Positions 24,500 through 38,100 of a stretch of DNA of 64,000 bases are shown piece by piece. Origin of the DNA: Combretum micranthum (taxonomy: Eukaryota > Streptophyta > Magnoliopsida > Myrtales > Combretaceae); assembly GCA_024138025.1 (NCBI GenBank), contig JAMXBD010000635.1, positions 682,001-746,000 of the forward strand, written 5' to 3'. The translations under genes were made by a program, and so were the position numbers. The number at the start of each line of letters is the position of its first letter. The first letter of the stretch is position 1. Below the pieces are notes generated by a model. That model was not told the origin of the DNA and searched no databases. It saw nothing but the letters and a program-made list of their open reading frames with translations.

Positions 24500-26130
24500 T
24501 TGAGGCCACCCAAATTTGAGCAGTTAGAAGCCAGCACTAAGACATTGATTCCATCCATAAAAAAGCCCCCTACGCTTGAGTTGAAACAGTTTCCTAAGCA
24601 CCTCAACTATGTGTTTTTAGGTGAAAAAGAGACACTCCTCGTCATCATCTCCATCGAGTTATCAGTTGAGCAAGAAAGCAAGTTGATTGAGGTTCTTAAA
24701 AGACGTAGGAAGGCTATTAGGTGGACCATTGCAGACATTCAAGGAATCCATCCATCAATATGCACACATAGGATTCTTATGGAAGCCAAATGTAAGCCTA
24801 CAATCTAACCATAAAGACGACTCAATCCTACTATAAAAGAAGTAGTGAAAAAGGAGTTGTTGAAGCTTCTGGATGCTGGCATTATTTATCCTATTTTTTA
24901 TAGCAAGTGGGTGAGTCCTGTCCAAGTGGTACCTAAAAAGAGGGGTATGACAGTTGTGAAGAATTAAAAGAATGAATTGATAACGACTTGGACTGTGACT
25001 GGATGGAGAGTGTGCATTGATTATCACAAACTAAATGACACCACTTAAAAAGATCATTTTTCTCTACCCTTCATTGACTAAATGCTTGAGAGGTTGGCGG
25101 GGCATGAGTGTTATTGTTTCTTTGATGGAGATTCGGGCTATAATCAGATACCTATTGCTCTAAAGAATTAGGAAAAGACTATATTCACCTGTGCATATGG
25201 CACTTTCGCATTTAGGCTTATGCATTTCGGTCTTTGCAATGTGCCAACAACATTCTAAAGATGCATGATGGCATTGTTCTCTGATATGATTGAGAAATTC
25301 ATTGGAGTTTTCCTCGATGACTTTTTTGTATATGGAGCTTCATTTGATAAATGTTTAGAGAACTCGTCTTCTGTGCTTAAGGGATGTAAAGACACTCACT
25401 TAGTTTTGAACTGGGAAAAGTGTCACTTCATGGTGTGAGAGGGTATAGTGCTTGGCCATAAGGTTTCAAGTAAGGGAATTGAGGTGAATAAAGCTAAAGT
25501 TAAGGTTATTTCAAAGCTGCCACTGCCCGTGAATGTGAAGGGAATTTAGAGTTTTCTTAGATATGTTGGGTTTTATGGAAGGTTTATTAAGGACTTTTCC
25601 AAGATTGCAAGACCTCTTTGCAATTTATTAGAGAACGATACTCTGTTTTGATCTAATGAGTTATGTCTTCAAGCATTTGAGCTACTGAAAGAAAATTAAC
25701 CACTGCACTTGTAATTGTGGCACTAAATTGGGAGTTACCATTTGAACTCATGTGTGATGCTAGTGACATAGCAGTTGGTGCAGTGCTTGGCTAGCGGAGG
25801 AACCAAGTTTTCCAAGTAATATAATATGCTAGCAAGATGATGAATGACGCACAGCTTAACTATGCTACCATAGAGAAGGAAGTGCTACCTGTAATTTTTG
25901 GTTGTGATAAATTTAGATCATATCTCATAGGTTCCAAGGTTATAGTGTACACTGACTATTTCATATTCTAGTACTTGTTGGCTAAATTAGATGCTAATCC
26001 TACGCTTATAAGGTAGATCTTGTAGCTATAGGAGTTTGATATTGAGATCAAAGATAAGAAGGGGTTGAAAATGTTATGACCGACCATCTTTCAAGGATTG
26101 TATATGAGAAAGATGAGTTACCTATCAATG
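24500..26130 (+). pseudogene. Athila reverse transcriptase and RNase H remnant
   Basis: The linker PPKFEQLEAS...PPTLELKQFPKHLNY is followed by RT blocks: LLDAGIIYPI, SKWVSPVQVVPKK, WRVCIDYHKLN, FFDGDSGYNQIPI, FTCAYGTFAFRLMHFGL, then the catalytic box FLDDFFVYG (25308-25333), LGHKVSSKGIEVNKAK and FYGRFIKDFSKIARPL. RNase H follows (MCDASDIAVGAVLG, YATIEKEVL, KFRSYLIGSKVIVYTDY). At least ten stops interrupt it, several of them TAG/TAA where Gln is expected, consistent with C-to-T decay. It is not functional. Confidence 0.88.
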
Positions 26131-26299
26131 AGACCTTTCCTGATGAGTACCTATATGCAATCTCACTCAAAGATCTACCTTAGTATGTAGATATAGTGAA
26201 TTACTTGGTTGATGGTGTTTTACTATACAAGATTTCTCATCACCAGAAAAGAAATTTTTTATCTAAAGTTAACTAATATTTTGGGATGAGCCATACCTT

Positions 26300-27440
26300 T
26301 TTAAAAGTTATGCTGACCAAGTAATTAGGCGATGTATACCGGCATCTGAGATTGCCGACATACTTCACCATTGCCATAGTTAAGAAGCTGGTGGTCATTT
26401 TGGTGCTGAAAGGACCACAACCAAAATACTTCAATGTGGATTTTACTGGCCTGCTTTGTCCAAGGATTTTCGTGCTTTTATTCAAAGTTGTAATCAGTGC
26501 CAATGTACAAGGAATATTTCCAAGAGTCATAAGATGCCCCAGCATGGTATCCTAGTGATAGAGATTTTTGATGTTTTTGGGATCAATTTCATGGGACCAT
26601 TCCCATCATTCTTCAATAATAAGTATATCCTTGTTGTTGTTGACTGTGTATCTAAGTGGGTAGAAGCTGTGGCTCTTCCAACTAATGATTTAAGAGGGGT
26701 ACTCAAATTCTTGAAAAAGAACATCTTCACTAGGTTTAAGACACCACAAGCCATTACAAGCAATAGGGGTACTCACTTTTGCAATAAACAACTTGACAGC
26801 TTGCTTGCAAAGTATAGAGTGAGACATAAGGTGGCCACACCTTATTGTCCCCAAACAAGTGGGCAGATAGAGTTATCTAATAGAGAGCTTAAGCGAATCC
26901 TAGAGAAAACAGTTAATTCATCAAGAAAGGGTTGATCGCTAGAGCTCAATGATGCACTTTAGGCCTACTAAATTGCTTACAAGAACCTTATTGGAGTGTC
27001 CCCATATTGCACGCTGTATGGAAAAGCTTGTCATCTCCCTATGGAGTTGGAACACAAAGCATATTAGGCAGTAAAGTTCATAAATTTAATAGGCAATTTG
27101 CTAGGAACAACAGGTTACTCCAATTAAATGAGTTAGAAGAGTTTAGGAATGAAGTTTTGAGAATGCTCACATTTGTAAAGAGAGAACGAAGATGTGGCAT
27201 GATAGGAAAATCCTTCATCAATAGTTCAAAGAAAGATAGAAGGTATCATTATACAACTCTCGTTTGAAGCTATTTTTTTTTTGCAAGCTAAGGTCCAGGT
27301 GGTCAGGGCCATTTGTGGTAATCAAGGTTTTTCCCTATGGAGTTATAGAGATCAAGAAAGATAGTGAGGAGCCCTTTTAGGTCAATGGTCACAGATTGAA
27401 CCTTTTAGGGTGGAAGAACTTAGAACAGGTGTGAGAAGGA
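26300..27440 (+). pseudogene. Athila integrase remnant
   Basis: Contains the HHCC zinc finger (LHHCH ... GGHFG ... CNQCQ), the core ([56 protein letters not shown]) and a C-terminal part ([17 protein letters not shown]). Both catalytic aspartates of the DDE triad are read as Asn (GIN and SNR, normally GID and SDG-like), while the Glu in IELSNRE remains. With the stops downstream of residue SSRKG this copy is dead. Confidence 0.85.
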
Positions 27441-29038
27441 CTTGGATCTTCATGATCTAAGATGAGCATAAGAGCAAAAGTCCAGCTAAGGACCATAAGC
27501 TAAGCATTGGGTGGTAACCTACCATGAGAGTCCAGTGGTTTCTTTTTTATTTTCTTTCTGTTAGCCTTTTGTTTTATGCTTGCTACTGAGATGCCTTTTG
27601 TCTTCTCTATATAGAAATTGTAAGATTAAAGCTAAACAGCATGGATTTACAAGATGGAACTAATTGGAAATTCTCTACTGCCGTCTCAATAGGAACTCAA
27701 TGGATTCAATCATCAATTTTTTAAAACAAAAACCAGGGAAATACCGTTATTCCTTATCTTTTTATATCTTTATTCTTTCCTATTTTGAGCTGAATGAGGA
27801 ATAGTGAGGACACTGTTCAATTTAAGTGTATGGGAAAGGATAATAAGATATGGAGAATGAAGTGGAGCATATCTATCTACTGATGTTTAAATTGCTGAAT
27901 TGATTGATTATATATGACATCTAAAGTTGAAATTGTATTGTACCCATATTTTGAACTTAATTTTATCCTAAAGCATTAGATGAAATCCGGAGATTGTACA
28001 TCAAATTGTGGATGGCATCTATAAAAAAATATAAATTGACTTGCTTAGGTACCTTACTCACTTACTGTTATAATTAGAATACTCAGTTAAAATTAACTAG
28101 TAAAATCTCTAAGGAACAAACTTACCTTGTATTTAACTTTGGAATTGGAAGTTTAAGAGTAGATCGAGTCTTTCAGTGAAAAATAAACAGGTTTACTTCT
28201 AGGAAAAAAAATTAGCTTGCATATATCTTTGAGTTCTTTTGAGAACTTTTCAACACTTAGTGAAAGAGGTAGAAGAAAATCTTTACTTAGTGATCCTTTA
28301 TAAAAAAAAAGTCTTAAATTTTTTGTAGCATTCAAAAGAAAAAGAAATAAGCAAGTATAGTTTTTACTCCATTAACTCAAGTAATTGAGTCGGGGGTATC
28401 CAAACTTAAATGTCAGAGTGAGGACGAGCTCTTAAGGGTCTCTTTTAAACCTGGTCACTTGGGTGATGAGCTCGGGATATGCCGACTGAATGAACTCACC
28501 ATAACGAAAAGGGAGAAAAGGAAAAAGTTTAATATATGAACTTTTAAAAAAATAAAAAAGAATAAATGCTTGTATGAAACGAAAAGAATATGAATGCTAA
28601 AGTATCAAATGAAATAAGACTTATACTAAAGAAGGAGAAAATCTAAGGAAGGAGTAGATGCCACATGCTTTCACTTTGGGTGTTGCTAGGTGTTGCTAGG
28701 CTTATATACCTGCTAAATGTCCAGTGAAGTTTAAATGATTGTTTTTCTTTATTGAACTGAGTATTTACTTTTAGATAAAAGGTTTTTTTTGCTAAACACT
28801 AGGATTAAAGTTTGTTCTGTCCATATTGGCTACTAAATTTTGATTATAGTAATCTAATTATAAGTACCTAGTTTGGTTAGAGAAGTAGGCATCATGTTTG
28901 CAAGTCAAAAGTCATGAACTACAAAGAAATGATGGTTAAATCTATGAAAGTTAGAGCTATGTACTTTCTATGATAGATTTCAACTTTGATCTCAGTTATT
29001 TTGCTTGAGGACAAGCAAAAGATCAAGTGTAGGCTAGT
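27441..29038 (+). other. Non-coding 3' region of the Athila-type element, ending in PPT
   Basis: Begins after the integrase with a CATTGGGTGGTAACCTACC-like motif, as in Athila elements past pol. The middle (28380-28500) has a less AT-rich block. It ends with TTGCTTGAGGACAAGCAAAA and AAGTGTAGGCTAG before the LTR at 29039. No env-like open reading frame is recognisable. Confidence 0.65.
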
Positions 29039-32000
29039 TGATAAAAGCATAATATGTAAACCCCCGAATTTTTCGAGAATAGTTTTGGAATACCGAATCG
29101 AATCCCTAAAGACTGACCCAAGTTGAAACCGAACCTTAAACAATTTCGACCACGGGATTTCATAAAAGAAGCTTCAAAAAATAGAAAATTCAATAATCGT
29201 TCCATTAAAAAATCCAAGCATGAGACGGTTCATCTATCCGATCCCTAACGTAAACCCTTCAATTTCTAGGGTAAAATTGGATTAAACTCTAACCCTAGTC
29301 AAACCAGAGTTTCAAAAACCAACAAAGATTAAGACAATCTAACAGTTTCAACTCCGGCAAATCCATGCTCTCAAACCCTAGAAAACGAAATGGAGTTAAT
29401 GGCTTATAAGAGTTCGTAATGATATAGGGGAATATAAAAATATCAGATTCGTGAATTTTGAGCGTCCTTCGGACTCAAACTAGATCAATTCTCGAAAAGC
29501 ATGTCTCGAAGCTCGGAATAATAAAAATATTCCGATGACACCAAAAGACTCATAATTATACAAGGATTTCAAAAATATCAGTTTCATAATTTTTCGGTAA
29601 CTAAAAATATCAGATATAGTTCGTTTACGCGTATTTTCTTATTACCGGTATTTTATTTATCTAGTCTACTATTCATAGTACTATTTCTACTATTCATTAT
29701 TGTCGAGCCTGTTTTCTTTCGATTTCCTTTAATCCGATTCGTACTAAACCCTAACCCATTCAATACGAATCCTCGACTAAGAATTAAAGTTTATTCACAT
29801 CAAACCTTACATATTATTTCTTTTTTTTACAAAAATTACAAAGCAAACAAAATATCCTCTCTCTCCTCCCTCTAAAACCGCGGCCATCTCTCTCTCATTT
29901 TCAATTTTTTCTTTTTTAATTTATTTTATTACATCTAATTTCTACTCCAAAATTCTATAAATACCCCCTTCTTCCTTCATTCTTTCACACATTCATTTTA
30001 CATAACAAAACTCTACCAAAATTCTCTCTCAAAACCTCTCTCCAAAAATCTCCTATCAAAATACTCTCTACCATCTACTACTCTTCAAGAAAAATAACAA
30101 ACATACTATCCATTTATCTCTTTTCAAATCCTCCATTAAACCTTAGGTAAAATCCTACCTATATCTCTTTATCATGTTCATATAACTTAGCATGAGCTTA
30201 GTGTATGTTTCTTAGACTCATGAGAGTTAAAGAAGCAACAATATGTTAATTTTTTTTTCTATTTTTGTTAATATTCATATTTTACATTATGTTATCATGT
30301 TGTTATTATTATTATAATTATTATTTGCTTTAATCTAACTTTTATATAGTACTATGTATATTATGTATATATATTTCTTTAGAACATATAAACTCACTTG
30401 TTATTTATTTATTTTTATGCTTTGCAATTTATTTATTTATTTCATGCTATTATTAAGATTAGTCTTTCTAGTCTTAGACTTATCCATATCAAGTCAAAAC
30501 GATTTTCTTTCTTTCTTTTTTTTTTTTTGGGACTAGTCTATTCTTAGTCCTGAGTTGCCTTGATGAAGCTGAGGCTCCCAATACATGATCGAGATACCTT
30601 GATGAAGCTAAGGTCCCAATGCTTAACCATATTATTACGTTTATTTGCTTATGTGTATTTCTCTCTATCGTATTATGTATTATTCTTACTTTTTCGTTGC
30701 TACATAATCATATTCATGCATGATTATAATGTTGTTGTCTTAAATAAAAATAAAAATGGGATCTTTCTTAAATAGGGAAAAGTGAACTAGATTTCTTAAC
30801 AAAGGAGTTTTCAACAATAACTCTAGGTATTGTTTTTAATAAATTCTTTTCAAAAGCTTAGACAAGTTGATCATAAGTTTTAAAGTATTAGTGATGAAGA
30901 TTTCTTCAAAATAATAAAAGGAACTCATTTCTTTTATAAATCAAAACTAGATACTTTATAAAGATAGAATTTTAGCATTGAATTTAAGATTTTAACTCAA
31001 CCATATCTTTTATAAAACTTAAATAGGTTCACTATAATTTTTGAAAATCACATACTAAAAAAATTTTCACAAAAACTTAAATTTTATATTGTTATTCTCT
31101 TTTCAAAACTAAAATGAAATTTTTGCTAAGTTCTAATATTAACAACTCTTTATTAAGAAAGTTTTTCTTATAAACTTATCTAAAAGAATTATTCCACCAC
31201 TTGATAAGTATTAAGAATAAAACAAGTTCTTCAAATCAAGGTAAAATCAACTCACTATTTTAGAAACCAATTTAGAAAAATAAAATTTGCCAAGAAAGTA
31301 AAGTTTTAAAAAGTAAACTTATTTTCTAAAGAAGAAAAAGGATATAAAAATGAGAGGAAAACATGCATTTAACACCACTCTAAATATTTGACCACACCAA
31401 TAACTTAAGGAAATTTTTGAAAAGCCTATTTTGCAATCACTAGAAATAAAGTTGTTAAATAACTTAAAGAACCAAATTTTTGGAAATTAATTTACTTTTG
31501 AAAAGATAGGAAATGGAATTATAATAGGAAGACACTCACTCTTAACAACCCAAGTATATTTTAGTTTTCCTTCTAGCAATTCAAAAAGGAGAAATTTTCA
31601 AAGTCTCATCTTTTAAAACTCTTAAAGACAAATTGTTTGTGAAATATCAATATTGAGACAACACTACAAAAATCATGCATACAATATGAGTGTATATATA
31701 TGTTCAAAGGATTTTTCAACTATACAATATCCATATATTTTGCTTAAAGATTTTTAAGTAAAGAGAAATTTAGAAAAAAATCATATTTTGTGGACTATAA
31801 ATTCGTAACTATTTTGTACCGTATTAGTTTGCAACCAAAATGGCTTTTTATGACAAATATAACCTTAGAAATGAATCTTTCTTTTCAAGTAGGTAGAAAA
31901 TGATATATTATATGCACAATTCCGAGTTAAAATGACCAAGTTATGATCATTTTAAGTTAGAATTACCCTCTACACGAATTTTAACGATCTTATAACATAG

Positions 32001-34925
32001 TTTTTGATAAGTACCATAGAATCAATAAGAAATACTCATTTTGGGTATTCTTCTTGATTAAGTGATTCCGAGGAGGAGTATTCATAACCGAAGGATTATT
32101 TTGATTAGTGGAATTACCGATCGACTCATCCATAAGAAAGAAATGTCCTCATGGCCGAGTGAGTTTATTTCTTACCTTGTACGTACTTGTTTGTGCTTGT
32201 AGCTAGAGGCATTGGAAGTAGGAAAAGATGAAAATGAATCATGTATGATAATATTGGTTGAAAGAATGCTAAGCATACCGAGACATGAATCATTGTTAAT
32301 TAAATTCTGTTTTACTATTATTATGTTGGAGTGTGTGCAAATTCTATGATCATCTTTAAATTACTTTAATCATATATTATTAGTTATATTAATTGAATCA
32401 TGCATATCACGTAGTTAGTTTCATTTCATGAACTACTATACTCGATGGGACAAGAGTATAGTAGTCAGGTTTGCAAGAGCCTTAAATCTGCAAGATTGGT
32501 GAATAGGAGCCAGAAAGAACTATTTCAGGATGGGCGAGTAGGAGCCAGAAATAAACTACATAAATTGGATTTTAAAGATGGGTTTTAAAGAGCCTGAAAT
32601 ACCTAACCTCTGAATGGCAGGGTAAATCCATTCAATACATATGATTTCCAGTAGATCATATGTCTTGTTTGTTCATTTGCTTGATGCATTCATATGCTTG
32701 TTTAATAACTTGTTTGAAATTATTGATACGAGTACGTTGATTCTGGAATATTCTCACTAAGCTAGTTATGCTTATACTCCGATAGACTTTTGATGTAATA
32801 GGTCCAATATATCTTATGCCCAAGGACTTCATGTAGTCGAATGGGATTATGTATTTGGGAGCTTCTAGAAATCTTTTGAAGATCTTAGACTAAATATCTT
32901 TTAATATCTTTTGGTGCTAGTATTGTTTCCCTGTGTGAAAGGCTAAGCTGATATTATGATTGTTTGGAGATTTATAGGGGAAAGCCCCTAAGATGATGCA
33001 AGGATTATATTCTTATAATGTTGAAATTAAATGACTTTGGGAAGTCATTATTAAGTTTTAATACCGTATGTGGTGGACTGCCACGTTTAGGGTACTCTTT
33101 AGGGTGTGACATAATATACTCACTTTTCATGGATCAAATTGTGTTTAATTATTCATGATTTTATAGAAATCATGAGAAAATGGTACTTATATGTATTTAT
33201 TGTGATATTTTAGGTCATGAAGGATGTATATAACACATACAAGAAATTGAGAAGAGATTTGAGCCGATTTGAAGAAGAAAAGAAAGTAGGCCAGCCATTG
33301 AAGCAAGTAGGCCGCCAACCTTCAATAATAATAAAGGCAGCTTACAATAGAGGAATCAAAGGCTGCCAGCTTTTGTAGAAAAATTTCACTAACCGTTGAG
33401 AATTTCAATGTACGTCGGCCTTGGGTGGACTTACGCTGCCGGCCTTGAGCTGGTATTACACATTCGCAGTTTCAAAAACATTACCATTGGCAACAACACC
33501 GTCGGCTTTCAAGATAGATTTTATTAGCTTTCATGGTCTACATTGTACGCCGGTAAATCTGTAGATTTACACCGCCGGCCTTGAGCATGTACAAAACTAA
33601 AAATATTAAAGTTGACCTTAACGCTGCTAGTGTAGAACAAAGTGAATGCCAACCTTCGAACTTTAACAATGTATGTCGACTACTGGAACTTCAAGGACTT
33701 TGGCCTTGAAGCTGGTGTAAACTCTTCCATCTTCTCGAAAATGAATTTTCAAAAAGAAGGTTAGCTAATATAAAATATAGGCTACCGGCGTATAGTGAAA
33801 ATTTTCCAACCTATGTCCATGCACTTTTTCATATAAATACTCCTACTTGTTGATTTTTAAGGGAGAGAGAGAGACAAGAGACAAACTCTAGGCAAAAGTG
33901 AAAAGCAAGCAAAATATGAAAATGTGTGTTTCAATCATAGGACACTAAAGCCTTATTGTTCTAGTAACATTTGAAGGTGATTTTATGGTTTTTGACACAA
34001 TCAAGCAATGCCCAATTCATTGGGTTTATGGATTTGAAGACTTTGATGAATGAAGTTTTTATTGAGGTGTTTTCAATCCCTATCTATTATGTTTATTACT
34101 TGATTGTATGATTGAGATGCCATTTTAATGTATGTGTGAATATGCATTGATAGATATGATGAATTAGATTAGTTGACTTGTTTTGATGTTGATCTTTGAT
34201 TATTTAGGAATTTAACTATTGTTGTCCATGATCTATTTGTTTAGTTTTGGGCCCATATTGATTATATAGGTTAGGGTTAGAGATACTCAAGGGATTTGAT
34301 AATCCGTATGAACACAACTTGGATTTTTGAAAGAAATTTGTCATAGGGATATGCAAGTTTTAATAAGATTCATGAAATCACTTGCTTAATGTGGTTAAAA
34401 TTATAATGTTGTGTAACTTGGTGGTGCTTGATTTGTAATTTTAACTAGATTAGTAATTTCGATGTGAGCAAATTACTATTTTAATTGATAATTATAGATA
34501 AATTGCCTTGGTGGGATGATTCATGTTATAATTCGAATTTTGCTACTTTAAGAGGTGGGTAAGTTTCAATGAGTTTGGTTAAATCCCAATTAATCAGTTT
34601 CAATATCAACTTGATGTATCAATTCAATTTCAAATGAAAATAGAAGTTCATTATTCCTAACTGTTTTTAGCGTCTCCTAAACCCAGATCCCTCAATTGTG
34701 TTGCCAAAGCACTTGGTTTAATGTGTTCAAATCAATTCATTAGTTTAGTTTTTAGTTAAATCATGATTTCATAGCTTAATTTAGAATCCAAATTTTGATA
34801 GATTAGCTTAGGAAAAAACTCGAATACCTAGTACTTTACCATTACCTCCCTGTGGTTCGACCTGGACTCACCAATAGAAATTCTTATTGCTGCATGCACA
34901 CTCAGTCTACTGGCCAATTATTTTT
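29039..34925 (+). repeat. Athila 3' LTR interrupted by a solo LTR (parts 29039-29054 and 33112-34925)
   Basis: Only 16 nt (TGATAAAAGCATAATA) precede the inserted solo LTR; the rest resumes at 33112. It resembles the nested solo LTR at 10290-11747: TTTTATAGAAATC and GGTACTTA near the start, a GGCCGCC/GCCGGCCTT-rich island (33283-33800), a TATA box (CATATAAATAC, ~33830), and a CCCTGTGGTTCGACC end near 34850. The exact 3' end was not resolved. Confidence 0.75.
29055..33111 (+). mobile_element. 4.06 kb solo chromovirus-like LTR with perfect TSD
   Basis: Runs from TGTAAACCCC to GGGTGTGACA, flanked by taata on both sides (29050-29054, 33112-33116). It holds a CCGCGGCC motif (29878), TATA box (CTATAAATACCCC, 29955) and AGGTAA donor-like site (30146), followed by AT-rich sequence and conserved blocks at ~31900 and ~32620. 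No interior, PBS or coding region is present, so it is a solo LTR in the plus orientation. It inserted into the first bases of the Athila 3' LTR. Confidence 0.9.
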
Positions 34926-35122
34926 TTGCTTATAAATAGAGTTTAAAATCAAAAAGCATATTAGTTAGTCACTAGTGTAAACAATATAGATTGTACTCAA
35001 CTACAATATTAAATTTAAGCACATTTAAGCACTTCAAGCACAAGCATCCCCAAAGACCAACACAAATATCAATTTATTATCTTTATATATAGGTCATAGT
35101 AATCTTTATGGTATAGGTCTCC
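34926..35122. other. Short AT-rich spacer
   Basis: Sequence between the approximate end of the Athila LTR and element 2. Contains short near-repeats of TTTAAGCAC/TTCAAGCAC. Nothing else seen. Confidence 0.4.
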
Positions 35123-38100
35123 TATCACGCTCAAAAGGAGGCCTAGTAGGATTAATCTAAAGCTATGATGCCACGTGTGCACCCGTAATATGAGAGCCGT
35201 CTTGTAAGTCAGAGTGTACAAGACTCTATTTATTTATCAATGTCTTTTATATAATGATATATTATATTATGGGTTTCAACTATGGAATTCCGATTGTCAC
35301 TTTTTACCAAGATCACAGAGAATCGGTATCCCTTACAATAGTGAAAAGGGTTTCACAGTTACGACTTACAAATTTCAAATTATTAAAATTTATCCAATTT
35401 ACATTCTAAGTTTACAATATCCTATTTCTATCTTCAATAGAGTTTGTGGAGAAGCTATCACACATTCCTATCCCAATCAGCTTGTATTGATCCTGCATAA
35501 AAACTGTTGGGGGGTGAGCGAACACGGAATCAGTGAGTTAACCTGACTAGACCACACATCAACCAATAACAAAAAAGTATAATTATCAATCATATGCAAT
35601 GCAATAATCAATCATATGCACATTACAAGCTTGGATGATCTAGAATCCAAAGCAGGATGGAGATTTATGCCCTCTCATCGGGGTTAAAGGATCACATTGC
35701 TATGGCCTACCTACCTAGGAGAGACTAAGTATACAGGAATACATCAATAATCACTTTAATTATCTCTTTAAGTTAACCATATCTTAAATCTCTCATTTCC
35801 TATTTTTTGCCTTAGAAACTCCACTAAGTGTTAGTCCTTTCAAAGCGATACCATAAGCGCCATCCTTCATTTACCATTTAGTTCCTATAGTATCGACAGC
35901 TCAAAGGTAACCTTGCGTTGATCTAATAGCTTTTAGCCTAGGTCAACCAAGTATTATCAGAGGGCCAAAATACTAACACGTAGTAGGCTACCACTTGCTC
36001 AAATGCTATTTATGCAAATCGTGTAATGCATGATCGTTTTCTTTTATAGTGTCAAAAGCTTTTAGTAAGGTTTAAGGTGATCATACAATTCACAGCCAAT
36101 ATCGACATGCTTCATATAGTAATTATCATACAATAAACTTATTGCTTATAATAGGATAATTTTGGCAATCAAGCATACACCAAACATCATGCAGTATACC
36201 CAACCCCACATGTATGTTAGTTTAATGTATTATTATTATAAATGCAGCTATATTACAAGCACAAACAGTATGACAAAGTCAAAGTCACTCATCTGTGGTC
36301 TTCGCTAAACTATCGAAATATGCTACTGGAAGTCTGGAAATTGATCTATTTTCCTATGAAAGGAAATAACAGAGATTCATTATTGGAGTATTTCTATAAG
36401 AGAAATCTTCCTAGAATTAAATGTGCTGATCTCAATCGCCGGATATTAGACTAAGCTCGTTATATTAATTATTGTGTTGTTCCATAATTTAATTGAATCC
36501 TTATAGGTGCTTAATTATTTAGACTCTTGTTATTTTATTATAATATATTTATATTTTGTCCACCTGTTAAAATCGTCTTTAATATCAATATGAATAGAAA
36601 TTTGTTCCTATCATTAAAATACTCATTCATTTAAAGCATAAACTCACCAAAAATAAGCACCAATATTAATCATTGCATTTTATTTTATTTTATTTTGTTT
36701 TTCTATTATTATTATGTTTTTCCTTTGTCACCAACTATGCATAAAATTATATCATATCCCTATTGTTATCTTTTATACTATAGATTATTTCACCTTTACT
36801 CCTTAAAAATCCTTCAGGAAAAGTAATCATTCATTCAAGATCTAAAAATTAATGGTAAAGATCTATTACGGTGTACATGAGGGGCACTTTATTCAGCTAT
36901 TTTATTTCATATTGTTTTAGAGGATTATTTCAAATTTATTTCCATTCTTTTATCATTATGAGTCATAGTCACATTTATACATATATGAGGATCGAACATA
37001 TACGTGTATATTCTCATCTACCTTAACTAGTTACATGTTCGACTTATTTTTAATTAGCTAATATTAAATCTAAACTATTCAGTGAAGGAAACATAATTAT
37101 GATATTTAAGTCTATAGATGATCATATGTATATATCTTTATATTGTCCCCTTTGGGTCTAATTATTTTAAAATGGAAGTAAAACAATTTCTCTTATCATT
37201 TATATGAGGACCGAAATAGGCAGGTATACATCATTTCCATTATTACATATTTTGACTTTTCATCTCTTCTAACAATCAATGTTATTATTCTACTTAATGC
37301 AAAATGAAAGCAATACAATTATATTAAAATATTAAGGAAGCGAAGGCACCCACTTTTACTTTTATGCTCCATTTGTCTACTCATGTGTCAACGAGCTAAC
37401 ATATAAAGTAAATAAATAAATAAAATATATAAACAACATGAGCATATGTCTTATACATAATCTATTTAGTTTTTTTCTTTAATATAACTAGCGTGGTCGT
37501 GAATCACAACAATATATATATATATATATAAATATATACTTTTATTTGTTATACTTCTAAATTCCTTTTATTTGTTACATTCAATATATATTATATATAT
37601 ATTCCACATACACATAACCTTTTTTTTTTTTTTTTCTGCTATTCACTTTATATCTATCAACATACAATTTAATATTAATATAATTTCCCTTAAACGTCAT
37701 GGAGCCGAACACTCATGTGTATGTATAACTATCTTTTCTTTTTATTATTTGTTTATACCCATATATATTTTCGTAGGGCCGAATATCCATGCACACACAT
37801 ACATATGAATGCATAAGTTTTTAATTATTTCCTTTTGCTATATCAATCCTACAATTCTGAATAACTATCTAAATTACAACAAATAACCTTCAAATTGAAA
37901 ATCAACCAATATAATTTTCTCTCTTTTTTTATTTATTATTTTTGGCAGAGATATGTATAAATTGCTCCTTGGTTATTTTAATTTCATTGAAATAAATTTC
38001 TAGCATGAGTTTCACTATCACGAAATTAGTAAAAAAAAATAAAAATAAAAATAAAAATAAAAATAAAATCAACACGACTCCCTTATTCCTGGAGCCGAGA

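Larger units (their letters stand above)
23924..34925 (+). mobile_element. Athila-type Ty3/gypsy element, 5'-truncated, with LTR split by a solo LTR
   Basis: The plus-strand order protease - RT - RNase H - integrase is followed by ~1.6 kb of non-coding sequence, then TTGCTTGAGGACAAGCAAAA, a PPT-like AAGTGTAGGC, and an LTR starting TGATAAAAGC at 29039. That run-up to the 3' LTR is characteristic of Athila-like elements. The 5' LTR, gag and catalytic start of protease are missing. The right end (about 34925, after CCCTGTGGTTCGACC) is not precise. Many in-frame TAG/TAA codons make it inactive. Confidence 0.85.

Noticed and set aside
36242..36454. Frame repeated at 43504-43728 in almost identical form
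   Set aside because: The match is simply LTR-LTR identity; the two copies diverge at their ends through frameshifts, so there is no sign of protein-level selection.
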